A DNA stretch of 64,000 nucleotides from Legionella sp. PATHC035 (GCF_026191115.1 NZ_JAPHOT010000001.1:868001-932000); one strand, 5' to 3'; positions 7,928 through 17,652 are shown, counted from the first letter of the stretch. Translations and numbers: made by a program. Notes: a model not told the origin generated them from the sequence alone.

Positions 7928-10900
7928 ATGCATCGGAGCACATGGATTTTGAATAAAAATATCTCACATAAACCACTATTAAACAGTGCTGGCCAGATGG
8001 CTAGAGCCTTTATTCACTCAAAACTCACGCTGCTCATTATTCTTAGTTCCCTCCTGTTTGGTGCACTTGCATTAGAGCTCACACCACGAACTTATAATCC
8101 TGAAATTGTAGTGCCCGTTGTTGCAATTTCCGTGAGTCGCCCAGGAAGTGATGCTCAAGAAATGTTGCATCAAATCGTCAGGCCATTGGAAGGACTTATG
8201 GCATCTGTACCGGGAGTGGATCATACCTATGGCATGGCCATAAATGACAATGCATTAGTTACAGTACGATTTAAAGTAAACGAGAACGAAGAAAACAGCC
8301 TGGTTAAAGTCTACAATCAAATCAACAGCAATATGGATAAAATGCCTTCGGGCACATTAATGCCGTTGATACAATCAATCAGTCTGTATGATGTCCCTCT
8401 ATTGACAATTACACTGAGCTCCTCTCAATACAGCTCAACTCAATTGCAGAGCATGGCAACCAAAGTACTCGAGCAATTACGCGGGGTACCTCAAGTAGGT
8501 AAAAGCTGGGTGATGGGTGCATCACCTTCTGCACTGCGAGTATGGTTAGATCCTGATAAAATGGCTGCGCATTTCATTCCATTGCAAAAAATCAAGCAAG
8601 CATTGGAGATGAATAATATCAGCCTGAATGCTGGAAAATTGGAGCCTGACCTGCGTGAAGTTCCCTTACGTATCGAGGGAAATCTCATCTCCGCGGAGGA
8701 TCTAAATCAAATCATTATTGGAGTAGATAATGGTAAGCCTGTCTTATTAAAAGAAGTTGCTCGAGTTGAGTTAGCACCCGCGGATGAACAAATTCGTTCC
8801 TATTTAGCCTTCGGCCCAAGCACCTCTAATCAGCCCACAGGGGTGCTCAAACCTGCAGTGACGCTTGCGCTGGCACGCCAAAAAGGAAGCAATGGGGTCG
8901 TTGTCGCCAATGCCATACTGGAGCGGTTAAAACTCGTTAAAGAAAATCATCTAATACCCAGCGATGTAACAACTACTGTGACCCGCAATTATGGTGATGA
9001 TGCGAATGATGCCGTCAATACATTGATTGAGCATTTAGGAATTGCAATCACTTCTGTAGTGCTTCTTTTAATGCTGTTTTTAGGTTGGCGTGAAGCATCC
9101 ATAGTGATTTTTTCCATCCCCCTGATACTTTGTATTGTATTAGGGATAGGATGGATATCAGGACAAACAATTAACCGAATCACCTTATTTGCATTAATTC
9201 TTTCGTTGGGTCTATTGGTAGATGACAGTATCGTTGTCATTGAAAATATCCATCGTCATATGATGCAAAAAGCGCAACATAACCTCACTCGTTTGATTGT
9301 TTATGCAGCAAATGAAATAGGCAAACCAACCATCATTGCTACCTTTACTGTCATTCTTGCCTTGATTCCCATGGCTTTTGTTTCAGGCATGATGGGCCCT
9401 TTTATGGCGCCTATCCCTTTTAATGCTCCTTTAGCGATGCTTACTTCACTGATTATTGCCTATACCGTTGTTCCTTACTTGGCTTATCAATGGCTAAAAA
9501 CAAAACACCGCGCTTATTTGCACTCAGGGAATCAAACACCCATCTCTGAAGAAAAACACCACTTAAGCTTGATCCATAAAATTTATATTTATCTTTTTAC
9601 TGCGCTTTTAAAATCTCGATGGATAAGATATTCATTTTACGCGTTTATTTTTGCGCTTTTATTTCTGGTGATGTTGCAACCTTTATGGCAGTTCATCCGG
9701 CCCTCAGGAACCAATGGCCCGTTGAGTCCCCTAGGCGTTGAACTGAAAATGCTTCCTGATGATAATGTGAATACCTTTTTACTTGAAGTGAACTCTGGAG
9801 CTGGTTCCTCCCTAGAGCAGACCCTAAAGATTGCAGATGATATTTCAAACGTTCTTGCCCAAAATCATTTTATAACCAATTATCAGCTCTTTTTGGGTCA
9901 AGCAGCCCCCGAAGATTTTGCAGCTATGGTTCGAGGGGATGCCATGAATACTGGCCCCCATTATGCACAAATTCGCGTTAACTTAATCAACAAACATGAA
10001 CGAACTATTGGATCTCATGAAATTGCACAACAGGTTTATGATTCATTGTCTGAAGTCCGTCATACATATCCCTTGGCCCATATCAAACTTTTTGAAAGTC
10101 CTCCAGGACCTCCGGTTCGTTCACAAATGGAAGCGGGATTGTATGGACCAGATTACAATCATCTAAGAGAACTGGGACAATACATCAGCAACACTCTCTA
10201 TCCCCAAATTTATGGGATGATCAATATTGATAATTCTGTCACTGAGGATTTAACGGAGTACAACCTATTGATTAATCGAAATGCTGCTGTGTTTTCAGGT
10301 CTGCTTCCTAATGCACTGGCTAACGAGATACGTAGTTATTTTAAAGGAGTTAATGTAGGTAGTGGACATAGACCAGGCCTTCTTGAACCAGAAAATATCA
10401 TCCTTCGCTTGCCCAGAATCACGCGGAATAATATTACATCTCTAAAAAAATTGTATTTATTAAATCAGCAAAATCAACTTATCCCCCTATCAAGGGTAGT
10501 TGATTTCAAAAATGTAATCCAAGAAAAACCCCTTTTCACCCGCGATCAACATCAAGTCGTTTACGTTACAGGCGAGATGCTGCGCTCCAGCCCAGCCTAC
10601 GCGGTAGCAACCATCACCCAGATGCTGCCCCATGAAAAACTGCCTCATGACATCCATTTAACCGTTGGAAATCTTGGATTTACAGAAGAGCAACCGCAGA
10701 ATATTACTAAAAATCAATTACTTTGGCTTGGCGAAATGCGTTTAACATTAGACGTATTTCGTGATTTGGGCTCTGCATTTATAGTCGCAATCGTACTTAT
10801 TTATATCTTACTGACAGGATTTTATCGGTCCTTTTTCATCCCTCTGATTATTATGGGAGCTATTCCACTCACAATCATTGGCGTATTCCCCGGTCACTGG

Positions 10901-11239
10901 ATTATGCATCAACCGTTTACAGCCACCTCCATGATCGGGGTAATTGCTCTGGCAGGAATTGTTGTACGCAACTCTCTGTTACTTATCGATTTTATTTTAG
11001 AAAAACAGCGCGCCGGGTATTCAATCGAATCTGCAGTCACAGAATCGGGCGTAGTTCGTCTCTTGCCTATTCTGTTAACCGCTTTTGCCATTATTTTAGG
11101 ATCCGCTGTGATGTTATCTGATCCTGTTTTTGGCGGGCTTGCCATTTCATTAATTTTTGGGGCATTTGCTTCAACTATACTTACATTATTCCTCATTCCT
11201 TTAATTTATTTGGGTTGGTGGAAATGGCGTAATTCTTAG
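7928..11239 (+). CDS. RND-family efflux permease
   Basis: Proton-driven inner-membrane pump of about 1103 residues with the duplicated RND plan: a first helix (LTLLIILSSLLFGALAL), a large periplasmic loop, a helix bundle carrying the proton-relay pair D432-D433 in GLLVDDSIVVIEN, then the second half. The N-terminal stretch after helix 1 reads LTPRTYNPEIVVPVV, a subfamily in which LTPRE(E)xPQIVVP is usual. Start is uncertain: ATG 7928 has no clear ribosome site, and TTG 7886 would add 14 residues. Substrate is unknown; neighbours suggest metals or organic stressors. It probably works with the TolC-like protein upstream and a periplasmic adaptor encoded elsewhere. Confidence 0.88.
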   Translation: MHRSTWILNKNISHKPLLNSAGQMARAFIHSKLTLLIILSSLLFGALALELTPRTYNPEIVVPVVAISVSRPGSDAQEMLHQIVRPLEGLMASVPGVDHTYGMAINDNALVTVRFKVNENEENSLVKVYNQINSNMDKMPSGTLMPLIQSISLYDVPLLTITLSSSQYSSTQLQSMATKVLEQLRGVPQVGKSWVMGASPSALRVWLDPDKMAAHFIPLQKIKQALEMNNISLNAGKLEPDLREVPLRIEGNLISAEDLNQIIIGVDNGKPVLLKEVARVELAPADEQIRSYLAFGPSTSNQPTGVLKPAVTLALARQKGSNGVVVANAILERLKLVKENHLIPSDVTTTVTRNYGDDANDAVNTLIEHLGIAITSVVLLLMLFLGWREASIVIFSIPLILCIVLGIGWISGQTINRITLFALILSLGLLVDDSIVVIENIHRHMMQKAQHNLTRLIVYAANEIGKPTIIATFTVILALIPMAFVSGMMGPFMAPIPFNAPLAMLTSLIIAYTVVPYLAYQWLKTKHRAYLHSGNQTPISEEKHHLSLIHKIYIYLFTALLKSRWIRYSFYAFIFALLFLVMLQPLWQFIRPSGTNGPLSPLGVELKMLPDDNVNTFLLEVNSGAGSSLEQTLKIADDISNVLAQNHFITNYQLFLGQAAPEDFAAMVRGDAMNTGPHYAQIRVNLINKHERTIGSHEIAQQVYDSLSEVRHTYPLAHIKLFESPPGPPVRSQMEAGLYGPDYNHLRELGQYISNTLYPQIYGMINIDNSVTEDLTEYNLLINRNAAVFSGLLPNALANEIRSYFKGVNVGSGHRPGLLEPENIILRLPRITRNNITSLKKLYLLNQQNQLIPLSRVVDFKNVIQEKPLFTRDQHQVVYVTGEMLRSSPAYAVATITQMLPHEKLPHDIHLTVGNLGFTEEQPQNITKNQLLWLGEMRLTLDVFRDLGSAFIVAIVLIYILLTGFYRSFFIPLIIMGAIPLTIIGVFPGHWIMHQPFTATSMIGVIALAGIVVRNSLLLIDFILEKQRAGYSIESAVTESGVVRLLPILLTAFAIILGSAVMLSDPVFGGLAISLIFGAFASTILTLFLIPLIYLGWWKWRNS

Positions 11240-11260
11240 CATGCTGACAAGGAGCCTCTG

Positions 11261-11467
11261 ATGAACACTGAACGTATTGTTCGCATTGTTGCGGGAACAT
11301 TTATTTTACTCTCTCTGGCAGTTGGTGTTCCACAAAGCCCGCTTTATCTCAGTAACTATTTTCTTTGGGTTACTGTTTTTGTAGGTGCCAATTTATTTCA
11401 AAGTGGATTTACTCAGTTTTGTCCTTTAGAAAAAATTTTGAATCGATTTGGTGTCGGTTGCAAATAG
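11261..11467 (+). CDS. DUF2892 (YgaP-like) small membrane protein
   Basis: A 68-residue inner-membrane protein with two hydrophobic segments (about residues 8-26 and 30-50) and the family ending FTQFCPLEKILNRFGVG, including the conserved cysteine before PL. DUF2892 is the membrane part of YgaP-type rhodaneses and is often linked to sulfur or thiol chemistry. A good ribosome site (AAGGAG) precedes it. It lies 28 bases before a broken sulfide:quinone-reductase-like gene, a pairing common in sulfide detoxification sets. Confidence 0.82.
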   Translation: MNTERIVRIVAGTFILLSLAVGVPQSPLYLSNYFLWVTVFVGANLFQSGFTQFCPLEKILNRFGVGCK

Positions 11468-11495
11468 ACAAGATTGAATCAGGGAGGATATGAGT

Positions 11496-11690
11496 ATGGC
11501 TCACATCATCGTTAAAGGGGCTGGAATTGGTGTCTCAACTGTCAACGCCCTCAGAGCCAAACTTGAAACAACCCATAAAATCACTTTAGCCCATGAGATT
11601 GACTCTTTCCAATTTGTTCCATCCAACGTTTGGGTCGGGAAAGGTTGGCGCTCGCATGAAGCAATTACTTTTGAAAATGCTTGGAATTAA
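11496..11690 (+). pseudogene. Truncated sulfide:quinone reductase-like N-terminus
   Basis: Only 64 codons survive. The translated text AHIIVKGAGIGVSTVNALR is a FAD-binding GxGxxG start, and FQFVPSNVWVGKGWR followed by AITFENA matches the conserved early region of sulfide:quinone oxidoreductase-like flavoproteins, which are normally about 400 residues. The frame then stops and nothing in the 60 bases before the next gene continues the protein, so the rest is deleted. AGGGAGG at 11481-11487 fits the ATG at 11496 better than the ATG at 11490. It may still be translated but cannot make an enzyme. Confidence 0.72.
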
Positions 11691-11752
11691 TCGGTTAGAA
11701 TAGACTCAGTTTGCCTTCATTAGGCTATAATTTCAGTTAGGAAGGAACCACC

Positions 11753-12211
11753 ATGAAAATATATCTGGTTCAGCATGGACAAAGTCTGGGAAAAGAAATA
11801 GATCCCCAGCAATCACTGAGTAAGCAAGGAGTAGCTGACATGGAGCATTTAGGGCATTTTCTGAGTCATAACAAAATAGAAATCGCTCGGATGTTTCACA
11901 GTGGCAAACGTAGAGCTGAGCAAACTGCGTCAATACTCACATCCAATTTGGCCTTCTCCGGGGAGATCGAATTTCATCAAGGGCTTGCGCCTCTAGATGA
12001 TGTGAACCCCGTAGCAACTGAAATAAATCAGCAACACCACAATATCATGCTTGTGGGGCATATGCCTTTCATGAGCAAATTGGTAGGCAAACTTGTTGTT
12101 AACGATGAAGACAGAGCGCTAGTTGCTTTTGTTCCGGGAACTATCACCTGCCTTGAGCGAATGGATGAAGATAAATGGATTATCAATTGGATTAAACGCC
12201 CAGATATATAG
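11753..12211 (+). CDS. SixA-like histidine phosphatase
   Basis: A 152-residue cytoplasmic member of the histidine phosphatase (phosphoglycerate-mutase-like) clan, in the size range of SixA, which removes phosphate from phosphohistidine proteins. The phosphate-accepting histidine is in YLVQHGQS; the usual Arg before it is Gln, a replacement known in related sequences. Further active-site elements are SGKRRAEQTA and the second histidine in LVGHMPFM. Ribosome site AGGAA precedes the ATG. Stands alone between the SQR remnant and uspA. Exact substrate is unproven. Confidence 0.82.
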   Translation: MKIYLVQHGQSLGKEIDPQQSLSKQGVADMEHLGHFLSHNKIEIARMFHSGKRRAEQTASILTSNLAFSGEIEFHQGLAPLDDVNPVATEINQQHHNIMLVGHMPFMSKLVGKLVVNDEDRALVAFVPGTITCLERMDEDKWIINWIKRPDI

Positions 12212-12282
12212 AGAATTTGATGTTGCAAGCAAGCTAATGGATTATTGAATAAATCATTTTTAATCGCAAGGAGGTCTCATCT

Positions 12283-12714
12283 ATGTACAAACAAATTATG
12301 GTCGCTGTGGATGATACTAAAGCCTCGACTTTGGCGTTAAAGGAGGCCATTAAACTTGCAAAAAATCAAAACTCCAAACTTCGCGTGATTCACATAATTG
12401 ATACTTTGTATGAAGGTGATGTCGATCGCGAATCATTTGTTGAGTTAACCAGAAAACAAGGACAGGAAGTTTTAAATTCAATGAAAAAAATACTGAGTCG
12501 TGCAAAAGTAGAGTTTGAAATGAAACTTTCTGAATTAATCCCTTCTAAGGCTCAAATTGCAGAAAAACTCGTTGATGAAGCAACAAGCTTTTCTGCTGAC
12601 TTAATTGTTATTGGGACGCATGGTCGTCGCGGAATCCATCATATATTGACAGGAAGTGTAGCCGAGGAGGTCATTCGAATTTCCAAAACCCCTGTATTGC
12701 TAATTAGAGGTTAA
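12283..12714 (+). CDS. Universal stress protein UspA family
   Basis: A 143-residue single-domain Usp protein. It begins YKQIMVAVDDTKAS, the first strand and phosphate-adjacent loop, and ends with the ATP-binding signature GTHGRRGIHHILTGSVAEEV followed by KTPVLLIRG. Such proteins bind ATP or AMP and help survival in stationary phase or metal and oxidative stress. AAGGAGG ribosome site nine bases before the ATG. It closes the stress block begun by the P-type ATPase. Confidence 0.92.
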   Translation: MYKQIMVAVDDTKASTLALKEAIKLAKNQNSKLRVIHIIDTLYEGDVDRESFVELTRKQGQEVLNSMKKILSRAKVEFEMKLSELIPSKAQIAEKLVDEATSFSADLIVIGTHGRRGIHHILTGSVAEEVIRISKTPVLLIRG

Positions 12715-12855
12715 AAAATAAAGATTTAGTATCAATTAAAAATTACTCTTGATTTGATAAATTCACTTTATTCTGCTTCACTTAATTCATTCGAATTCAC
12801 TCTTCAAACCACTGTTGGGAGAAACTGCTGTCTCCTGCGGTAAATCAAGGCTCCT

Positions 12856-12888
12856 ATTAATAAAATCTTAATAATCTTATGCTATAAA
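12856..12888 (+). promoter_or_regulatory. Candidate PmrA-box promoter
   Basis: ATTAAT (12856-12861) and CTTAAT (12867-12872) repeat with an 11-base period, matching the PmrA box pattern YTTAAK-N5-YTTAAK at 11 of 12 defined positions. A -10-like TATAAA follows at 12883-12888, 35 bases before the start at 12923. In Legionella, PmrA controls many Dot/Icm effectors through such boxes overlapping the -35 region. Site recognition is direct; function is inferred. Confidence 0.5.
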
Positions 12889-12922
12889 TTACTAGCCGTT
12901 AAATACACATATTGATATAAAT

Positions 12923-15900
12923 ATGCCCAAACCATACTCCAAGCAGCGTATAAATTTCGATTTGTTGACTGATCAGGATCTGCCTCGCTATGAGTATCAT
13001 CGAACTTTACGTCAGGCAATTGATTTATCTGCTACGAGCTATTCACAACAACGAACGAGTGATGGGGTGATTTATCAATGGGATAATATCGCACCAGAAA
13101 TCGCACTGGTAATTCTTCAAGATGCTCAAAAACAAAAAATTAATATCCAAGACGAAGTGATTCAAGGCATGGGAATTGAGGCGTTTAATGAGGCACGGCT
13201 GCAACGAGCGATAGAAAAATTAAAAAACAATCCCAATTACTCTTTATTTATTCAAAAATTAGCCTTACATAGTACTGGGAACAAATTTACAGAGCTTACT
13301 CTAGAGCATTTAAAATCGGCAGGAATTGTCAGCCTCGAGCAATTCGATGAAGTATTTACTAAATTTTTATACACACAAAAAAAATTAACCAAGAGCTTTC
13401 CTAATTTCAAAAAAATAACTGAGGAAGATGATTTTTATCAATTCATTACTTTTATTGCAAATGAACCGTTGTATGAATCGTTCCTTTTGGCATTTACCCA
13501 ATATCTTGCCGCCGAATTTAATCAAAATAGAGAAAAAAATAATCAGGTTGTAGTTCCTGAAGAAATGGATAGCAAAACTCTCTTAAAATTTTTCCAGTCC
13601 ATTAGTTATGATTTCAGTTTCCAATTTCCAAAATCCAGCCCCCTACAAAAAAATACCTTGTACCTTGAATTACTTCATGACAAGCTCAACTATGCGGTCA
13701 TTGATCTCTCTGGGAATGAGATTTACGCCACAATCAATTTGAATGAACTTGATTTTACCCTAGACGAAAAAACTACCGAAGAAGAGTTAAGAAGTCATTT
13801 ACCTGAACTGTTGAAAATCACCTCGCAAAGAGGTCACACTGGGGACATCGCCCTTAATAGCACTGCAGCGTTAAGAGATAAGGGAATTGATTTTTTAGAA
13901 AGCGATGTGGGTACGAGTTTATTTTTATCCCATTTACCCGCAGTCGATCTCGTCAAAGACGAAGGATATCAATTTATTCTGTATCAGTGGTTAAATCAGG
14001 GAAATTTGAAGCGTTTAAACGAGCTATTGGTTTTGGGGGCTTGCCAACGTTATAACCAGGAACTTGACACCTGGATAAAAGAGATGAAAGCTCCCACTGA
14101 AATAAATGAGGAATTCCAACACGAGATTGATGCCGTCGGTGACTTAATGAAAGAAATCACTGCAATAATCGCGACTCTTGATGATGATCCGCATGCACAA
14201 GATAAAGAATTAGATAATAAAATCACTTCACTGCTCCTCCATTTAAAAGCCCTAAAACAATTCTACAGCAACACCCCCTTTTTAAATCCTGGAGATACAT
14301 TACCCTCCACAACAGGTCATTTTGAGCAGTTCATCAAAAAAATTCTATTCAACTCATCTGGTGATAAATTAATTCAATACATGCCAGACAGTCACGAGAA
14401 AGACCGAACCTGGAAATTAAATTTGGTGAGTCTAGTTAGTGGATTAGTGAACAACAGAAATTTTGTTTCGGTTCGTGATGTAAAGAATAAAAACGAACAG
14501 TCATTTTTAACCGATGAATCAGGATTCGTTGTAAACCCTTCTATTGTTTTTAGAGAACAACTAAAACAGAGGCTTACAGCCTATCTCAAAAACGATGTTC
14601 ATCATTATCATACCGTACAGAGCTATCAAAATGATAAATTAAATATGACCCCAGCACCTGTTGTTTTTAGAGGTGGACATTTTACTGACTCTGTAGGTGA
14701 AACAATACAGTTTGCAAAAAAAATGACGCGAACTGGTGAGTATTCTGCGGACAGTCATTTATTAGCTGGGCAAGAAAATAATGTTAAAAAGCACGAAATT
14801 CGCTCCGGAACAGCATCTACCTTAGCCGCTACTGGGGTTGATGGAACACGTTCTGTTACGGACAAATTTGATGTGGCAATCAAATTTGGTGGAATGAACG
14901 AGGTAAAGATTCTCTATATCGTTCGGGGTAAGGAATCATTTCATTCACACCCTTTTGCAGAAATTGTAGGCAAAACAAAATTGGGTGAAATAGCTTATAC
15001 CCACCTGAACCCTCATGATTATATCATGACCATCCTTTATAACCGCCATAATGAAATTCTTGATGTAATCCCTGGAAATTTGAGCGGGGAAATTCAGGGG
15101 GTAAGTGAATTTACCAGAGAAGTCATTACCTCAGGCATTGAGTTTTATAATAAAAAACAAGATCACTCGTTGACTTCCAAACCTGTAGTGAAGCTCCCCT
15201 CTTCCGGTCAAAAACAGATGGCAACACTTCATTTGCCTGAAAAGAAACCCTTAATTGATATTCTTCACGCTCATAAAACAGAATTAACTCCCGCAGTTGT
15301 CACACAGTCTGCTGAAAAAAAATTAGACAGCATCAGAATCACCCGAGGCATTCATCAAGGCCATAAAATGCTGTCATTAGAAACCCTACGCTCGGAAGCA
15401 GAGGCCATGGAGCCAAGCAGCGAAAAATTAGATCTTCCAGAGGGAACATTCAAATTAGTTCCTGGAAGATTAAGTGAGGTACGAGAGGCAGCAGTAGCTC
15501 ATTTCAACCTGCGGCATGTTTTAACGCTTAAAGATTTTAACCGATGGAGTATTCAAGAAAGACAATTGCAGGAAACTTATAATCGTATTTTACAGCCTAA
15601 TTTTATGGAAGGTGATATCCAAGAGCAATTAACACATGCCAATATAGCTCATGAAGAATGGTTAACTGATGTACTGGTGCCCAAATTGCAAACGGCGTTA
15701 ATGCTTCATATCGCAGCACGCTTAATAACCGATTATCGAGTTGACACTGAAGAGGTGAATGAGCTCGCTCAAAAATTATTCCATGATATCCTGGGATTAC
15801 AAGAGAGCGGTTTGAAACTAATGACTTTTTGGTCAAAAATTCATGAGTCCCTGAATAAAGAAGAAGTACATCGCTCTTGTATGCAAAGAGCGCATGAGCG

Positions 15901-17140
15901 GATGGAGCAATTGTACCCCTCCTTGAGCAAAGACAGTAGCGAGTATGTCTTCAAATTTAACTCATGCTTGGTGATGGAGCAGAATAAAATCCAAAGACAA
16001 TTAGTCAACAAAACGATGTCCGAGTTTTTGGATAAAAATCTGGATGCTTTTGCTCAAAAATATAAACTGGAGAAAAAAACTGCTTATCCATTCGCTGATA
16101 ATCATGATTTTGTTTTTTTAGGTCCAGCAGCAAGTGGTAAGAGCACCATTTCCAGTCAATATATTAAAAAAGAAGAACGAAAAGATTATGTTTCTTTGGC
16201 CACCGATGATTATCGAGGCATTTATTTGCCATTTACAGAAGAATTTGAAAAACGAGAAACTGATCAAGCATTTATTCGCACCCAAGACAGCGCCTATTTA
16301 ATCAGTGAGCTTGTTGAAGAACGAATGCATGCCCAGAGGGATAAAAGGCCTAATGTAATCATTGATGGGGTGACCTACAAACCATCCCAAAAAGCTTTGG
16401 TCGAAAAAAATAATAATTCTATTGTAGTCTGTGCTTGTTTGGATGATATGTCCCAAGTGGTTAAGCGTTGCTATGATAGAGCAAGACAAGAGGAAAGTGG
16501 ATCAGCAGATAAAGGACGATATGTCAATACCACCAGCTTACTCCACATGCATAAAACGGCAAGCCTCAACTTATTAGTTCATTGTGCACCGAATACAAAA
16601 ATAGATTTTTACAATACGAATGTGCCACGAGGTGTCACTCCTCCTTTAATTGCAAGGGTCGATACTCATGGAGAAAAAACACTCACAATTAATCATAACA
16701 AAGGCTCCTTAATGTATTTAGCTTCTTTTTTCAATAAAGCGCGCGTCAATGTAGGGGCTAAAAGTGATCAACATCTCTTTTTAGAAAAATTAAAACAACC
16801 CGAATTCCAAATCGATTCATTATTCTCAGTAATGGAGTATGGATTTAAAATTGTGTTGCTAGGCGAGAAGAACAGTACCTGTTTAACCATTGGCAAGAAC
16901 GGCGATGGAGTAATTATGGAGATTCTCGATCCAGAACAGGTGAAAAGTAAAATTCAGGAAAATCAAGCTGAAAAACCTCTACTACAAATGCTTTTATTGT
17001 ACGGGCACCTGGGTAGTTTGAAGGCAGTTCAAAAGGAATGTTTGATGCATGAAGATATTGATTTAATTGTAGAACAAATAATTGATACCCGATCTCAAAC
17101 AAAAAAAACCGCTGAAAGCAACGGGGGATTGTCCCTTTAA
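12923..17140 (+). CDS. Giant putative Dot/Icm effector with zeta-toxin-like kinase domain
   Basis: A 1405-residue soluble protein without signal peptide. The first 500 residues match nothing I recognise. Around 580-700 there is a possible ADP-ribosyltransferase-like pattern: VVFRGG with R583, SGTAST at 628-633, and glutamates E680 and E689 in FAEIV and GEIAY. This part is tentative. From about 1060 a P-loop kinase is clear: GPAASGKST (from residue 1067), ATDDYRGIY and later VIIDGVTY and RCYDRARQE, the layout of zeta-toxin-type kinases that phosphorylate UDP-sugars or other nucleotidic substrates. The C-terminus is glutamate-rich then polar, as in Dot/Icm substrates. A PmrA-like box lies upstream. 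Effector status is inferred, not shown. Confidence 0.7.
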   Translation: MPKPYSKQRINFDLLTDQDLPRYEYHRTLRQAIDLSATSYSQQRTSDGVIYQWDNIAPEIALVILQDAQKQKINIQDEVIQGMGIEAFNEARLQRAIEKLKNNPNYSLFIQKLALHSTGNKFTELTLEHLKSAGIVSLEQFDEVFTKFLYTQKKLTKSFPNFKKITEEDDFYQFITFIANEPLYESFLLAFTQYLAAEFNQNREKNNQVVVPEEMDSKTLLKFFQSISYDFSFQFPKSSPLQKNTLYLELLHDKLNYAVIDLSGNEIYATINLNELDFTLDEKTTEEELRSHLPELLKITSQRGHTGDIALNSTAALRDKGIDFLESDVGTSLFLSHLPAVDLVKDEGYQFILYQWLNQGNLKRLNELLVLGACQRYNQELDTWIKEMKAPTEINEEFQHEIDAVGDLMKEITAIIATLDDDPHAQDKELDNKITSLLLHLKALKQFYSNTPFLNPGDTLPSTTGHFEQFIKKILFNSSGDKLIQYMPDSHEKDRTWKLNLVSLVSGLVNNRNFVSVRDVKNKNEQSFLTDESGFVVNPSIVFREQLKQRLTAYLKNDVHHYHTVQSYQNDKLNMTPAPVVFRGGHFTDSVGETIQFAKKMTRTGEYSADSHLLAGQENNVKKHEIRSGTASTLAATGVDGTRSVTDKFDVAIKFGGMNEVKILYIVRGKESFHSHPFAEIVGKTKLGEIAYTHLNPHDYIMTILYNRHNEILDVIPGNLSGEIQGVSEFTREVITSGIEFYNKKQDHSLTSKPVVKLPSSGQKQMATLHLPEKKPLIDILHAHKTELTPAVVTQSAEKKLDSIRITRGIHQGHKMLSLETLRSEAEAMEPSSEKLDLPEGTFKLVPGRLSEVREAAVAHFNLRHVLTLKDFNRWSIQERQLQETYNRILQPNFMEGDIQEQLTHANIAHEEWLTDVLVPKLQTALMLHIAARLITDYRVDTEEVNELAQKLFHDILGLQESGLKLMTFWSKIHESLNKEEVHRSCMQRAHERMEQLYPSLSKDSSEYVFKFNSCLVMEQNKIQRQLVNKTMSEFLDKNLDAFAQKYKLEKKTAYPFADNHDFVFLGPAASGKSTISSQYIKKEERKDYVSLATDDYRGIYLPFTEEFEKRETDQAFIRTQDSAYLISELVEERMHAQRDKRPNVIIDGVTYKPSQKALVEKNNNSIVVCACLDDMSQVVKRCYDRARQEESGSADKGRYVNTTSLLHMHKTASLNLLVHCAPNTKIDFYNTNVPRGVTPPLIARVDTHGEKTLTINHNKGSLMYLASFFNKARVNVGAKSDQHLFLEKLKQPEFQIDSLFSVMEYGFKIVLLGEKNSTCLTIGKNGDGVIMEILDPEQVKSKIQENQAEKPLLQMLLLYGHLGSLKAVQKECLMHEDIDLIVEQIIDTRSQTKKTAESNGGLSL

Positions 17141-17217
17141 AAAACATTTTGCATCTACAATGTATAGAATATGAAAATAATAGATGTAATCCATTACTCA
17201 ATCGAAAGGAAGATACA

Positions 17218-17652
17218 ATGAAGCACTTATTAAAAAAAATTGAGCGAGAGAAAAATAAAATAGAACATTTTATTGATTGGATGCGTGATTTTTTTTCGAA
17301 AACTCAAAATGAATCTGAGAGAAAAAATCGTCTTGAAGTATTTGATACTTTATTGCTTTTAGCAACCTATGCTCAAGCCGAAGAACTCGAAAAGGAGTTT
17401 CAAAGTGTATTACCGCATAATGAACGAGGAGAGGCAATGAATTATTTATGCCAGGAACTTCGAGAAATCAATGGCTTTTGTCAAGGCTCATTGAGCGATG
17501 AGCACGACGTATATAAAGATTTATTCTCTGAAATCAAGTTTCCTACTGCAGAAAAAAAACAAGAAGTGCGCAATCTTTTAAGTACCACGATTACTGAATT
17601 AATTTTTGAAAAAACCAATACCATGTCAAACCGTTTAGGGGCATCAAAATAG
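17218..17652 (+). CDS. Small hypothetical protein downstream of giant effector
   Basis: A 144-residue acidic/basic mixed helical protein with no signal or membrane segment; function unknown. ATG 17218 is preferred because GAAAGGAAG ends just upstream; the frame is open to a TTG at 17149 without ribosome site. It begins MKHLLKKIEREKNK and is rich in Glu, Lys and Leu, suggesting coiled helices. It starts 77 bases after the effector gene in the same direction, so a role as chaperone, regulator or antidote of that protein is possible but only from position. Confidence 0.6.
   Translation: MKHLLKKIEREKNKIEHFIDWMRDFFSKTQNESERKNRLEVFDTLLLLATYAQAEELEKEFQSVLPHNERGEAMNYLCQELREINGFCQGSLSDEHDVYKDLFSEIKFPTAEKKQEVRNLLSTTITELIFEKTNTMSNRLGASK

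Noticed and set aside
7879..7956. Short frame starting ATG AGA GTT before the RND gene
   Set aside because: 25 codons in a different frame from the pump and not matching any RND N-terminus, so not evidence of a frameshift.
3696..12714. Stress block as a mobile genomic island
   Set aside because: No integrase, transposase, tRNA or flanking repeat was found; composition looks like the neighbours.
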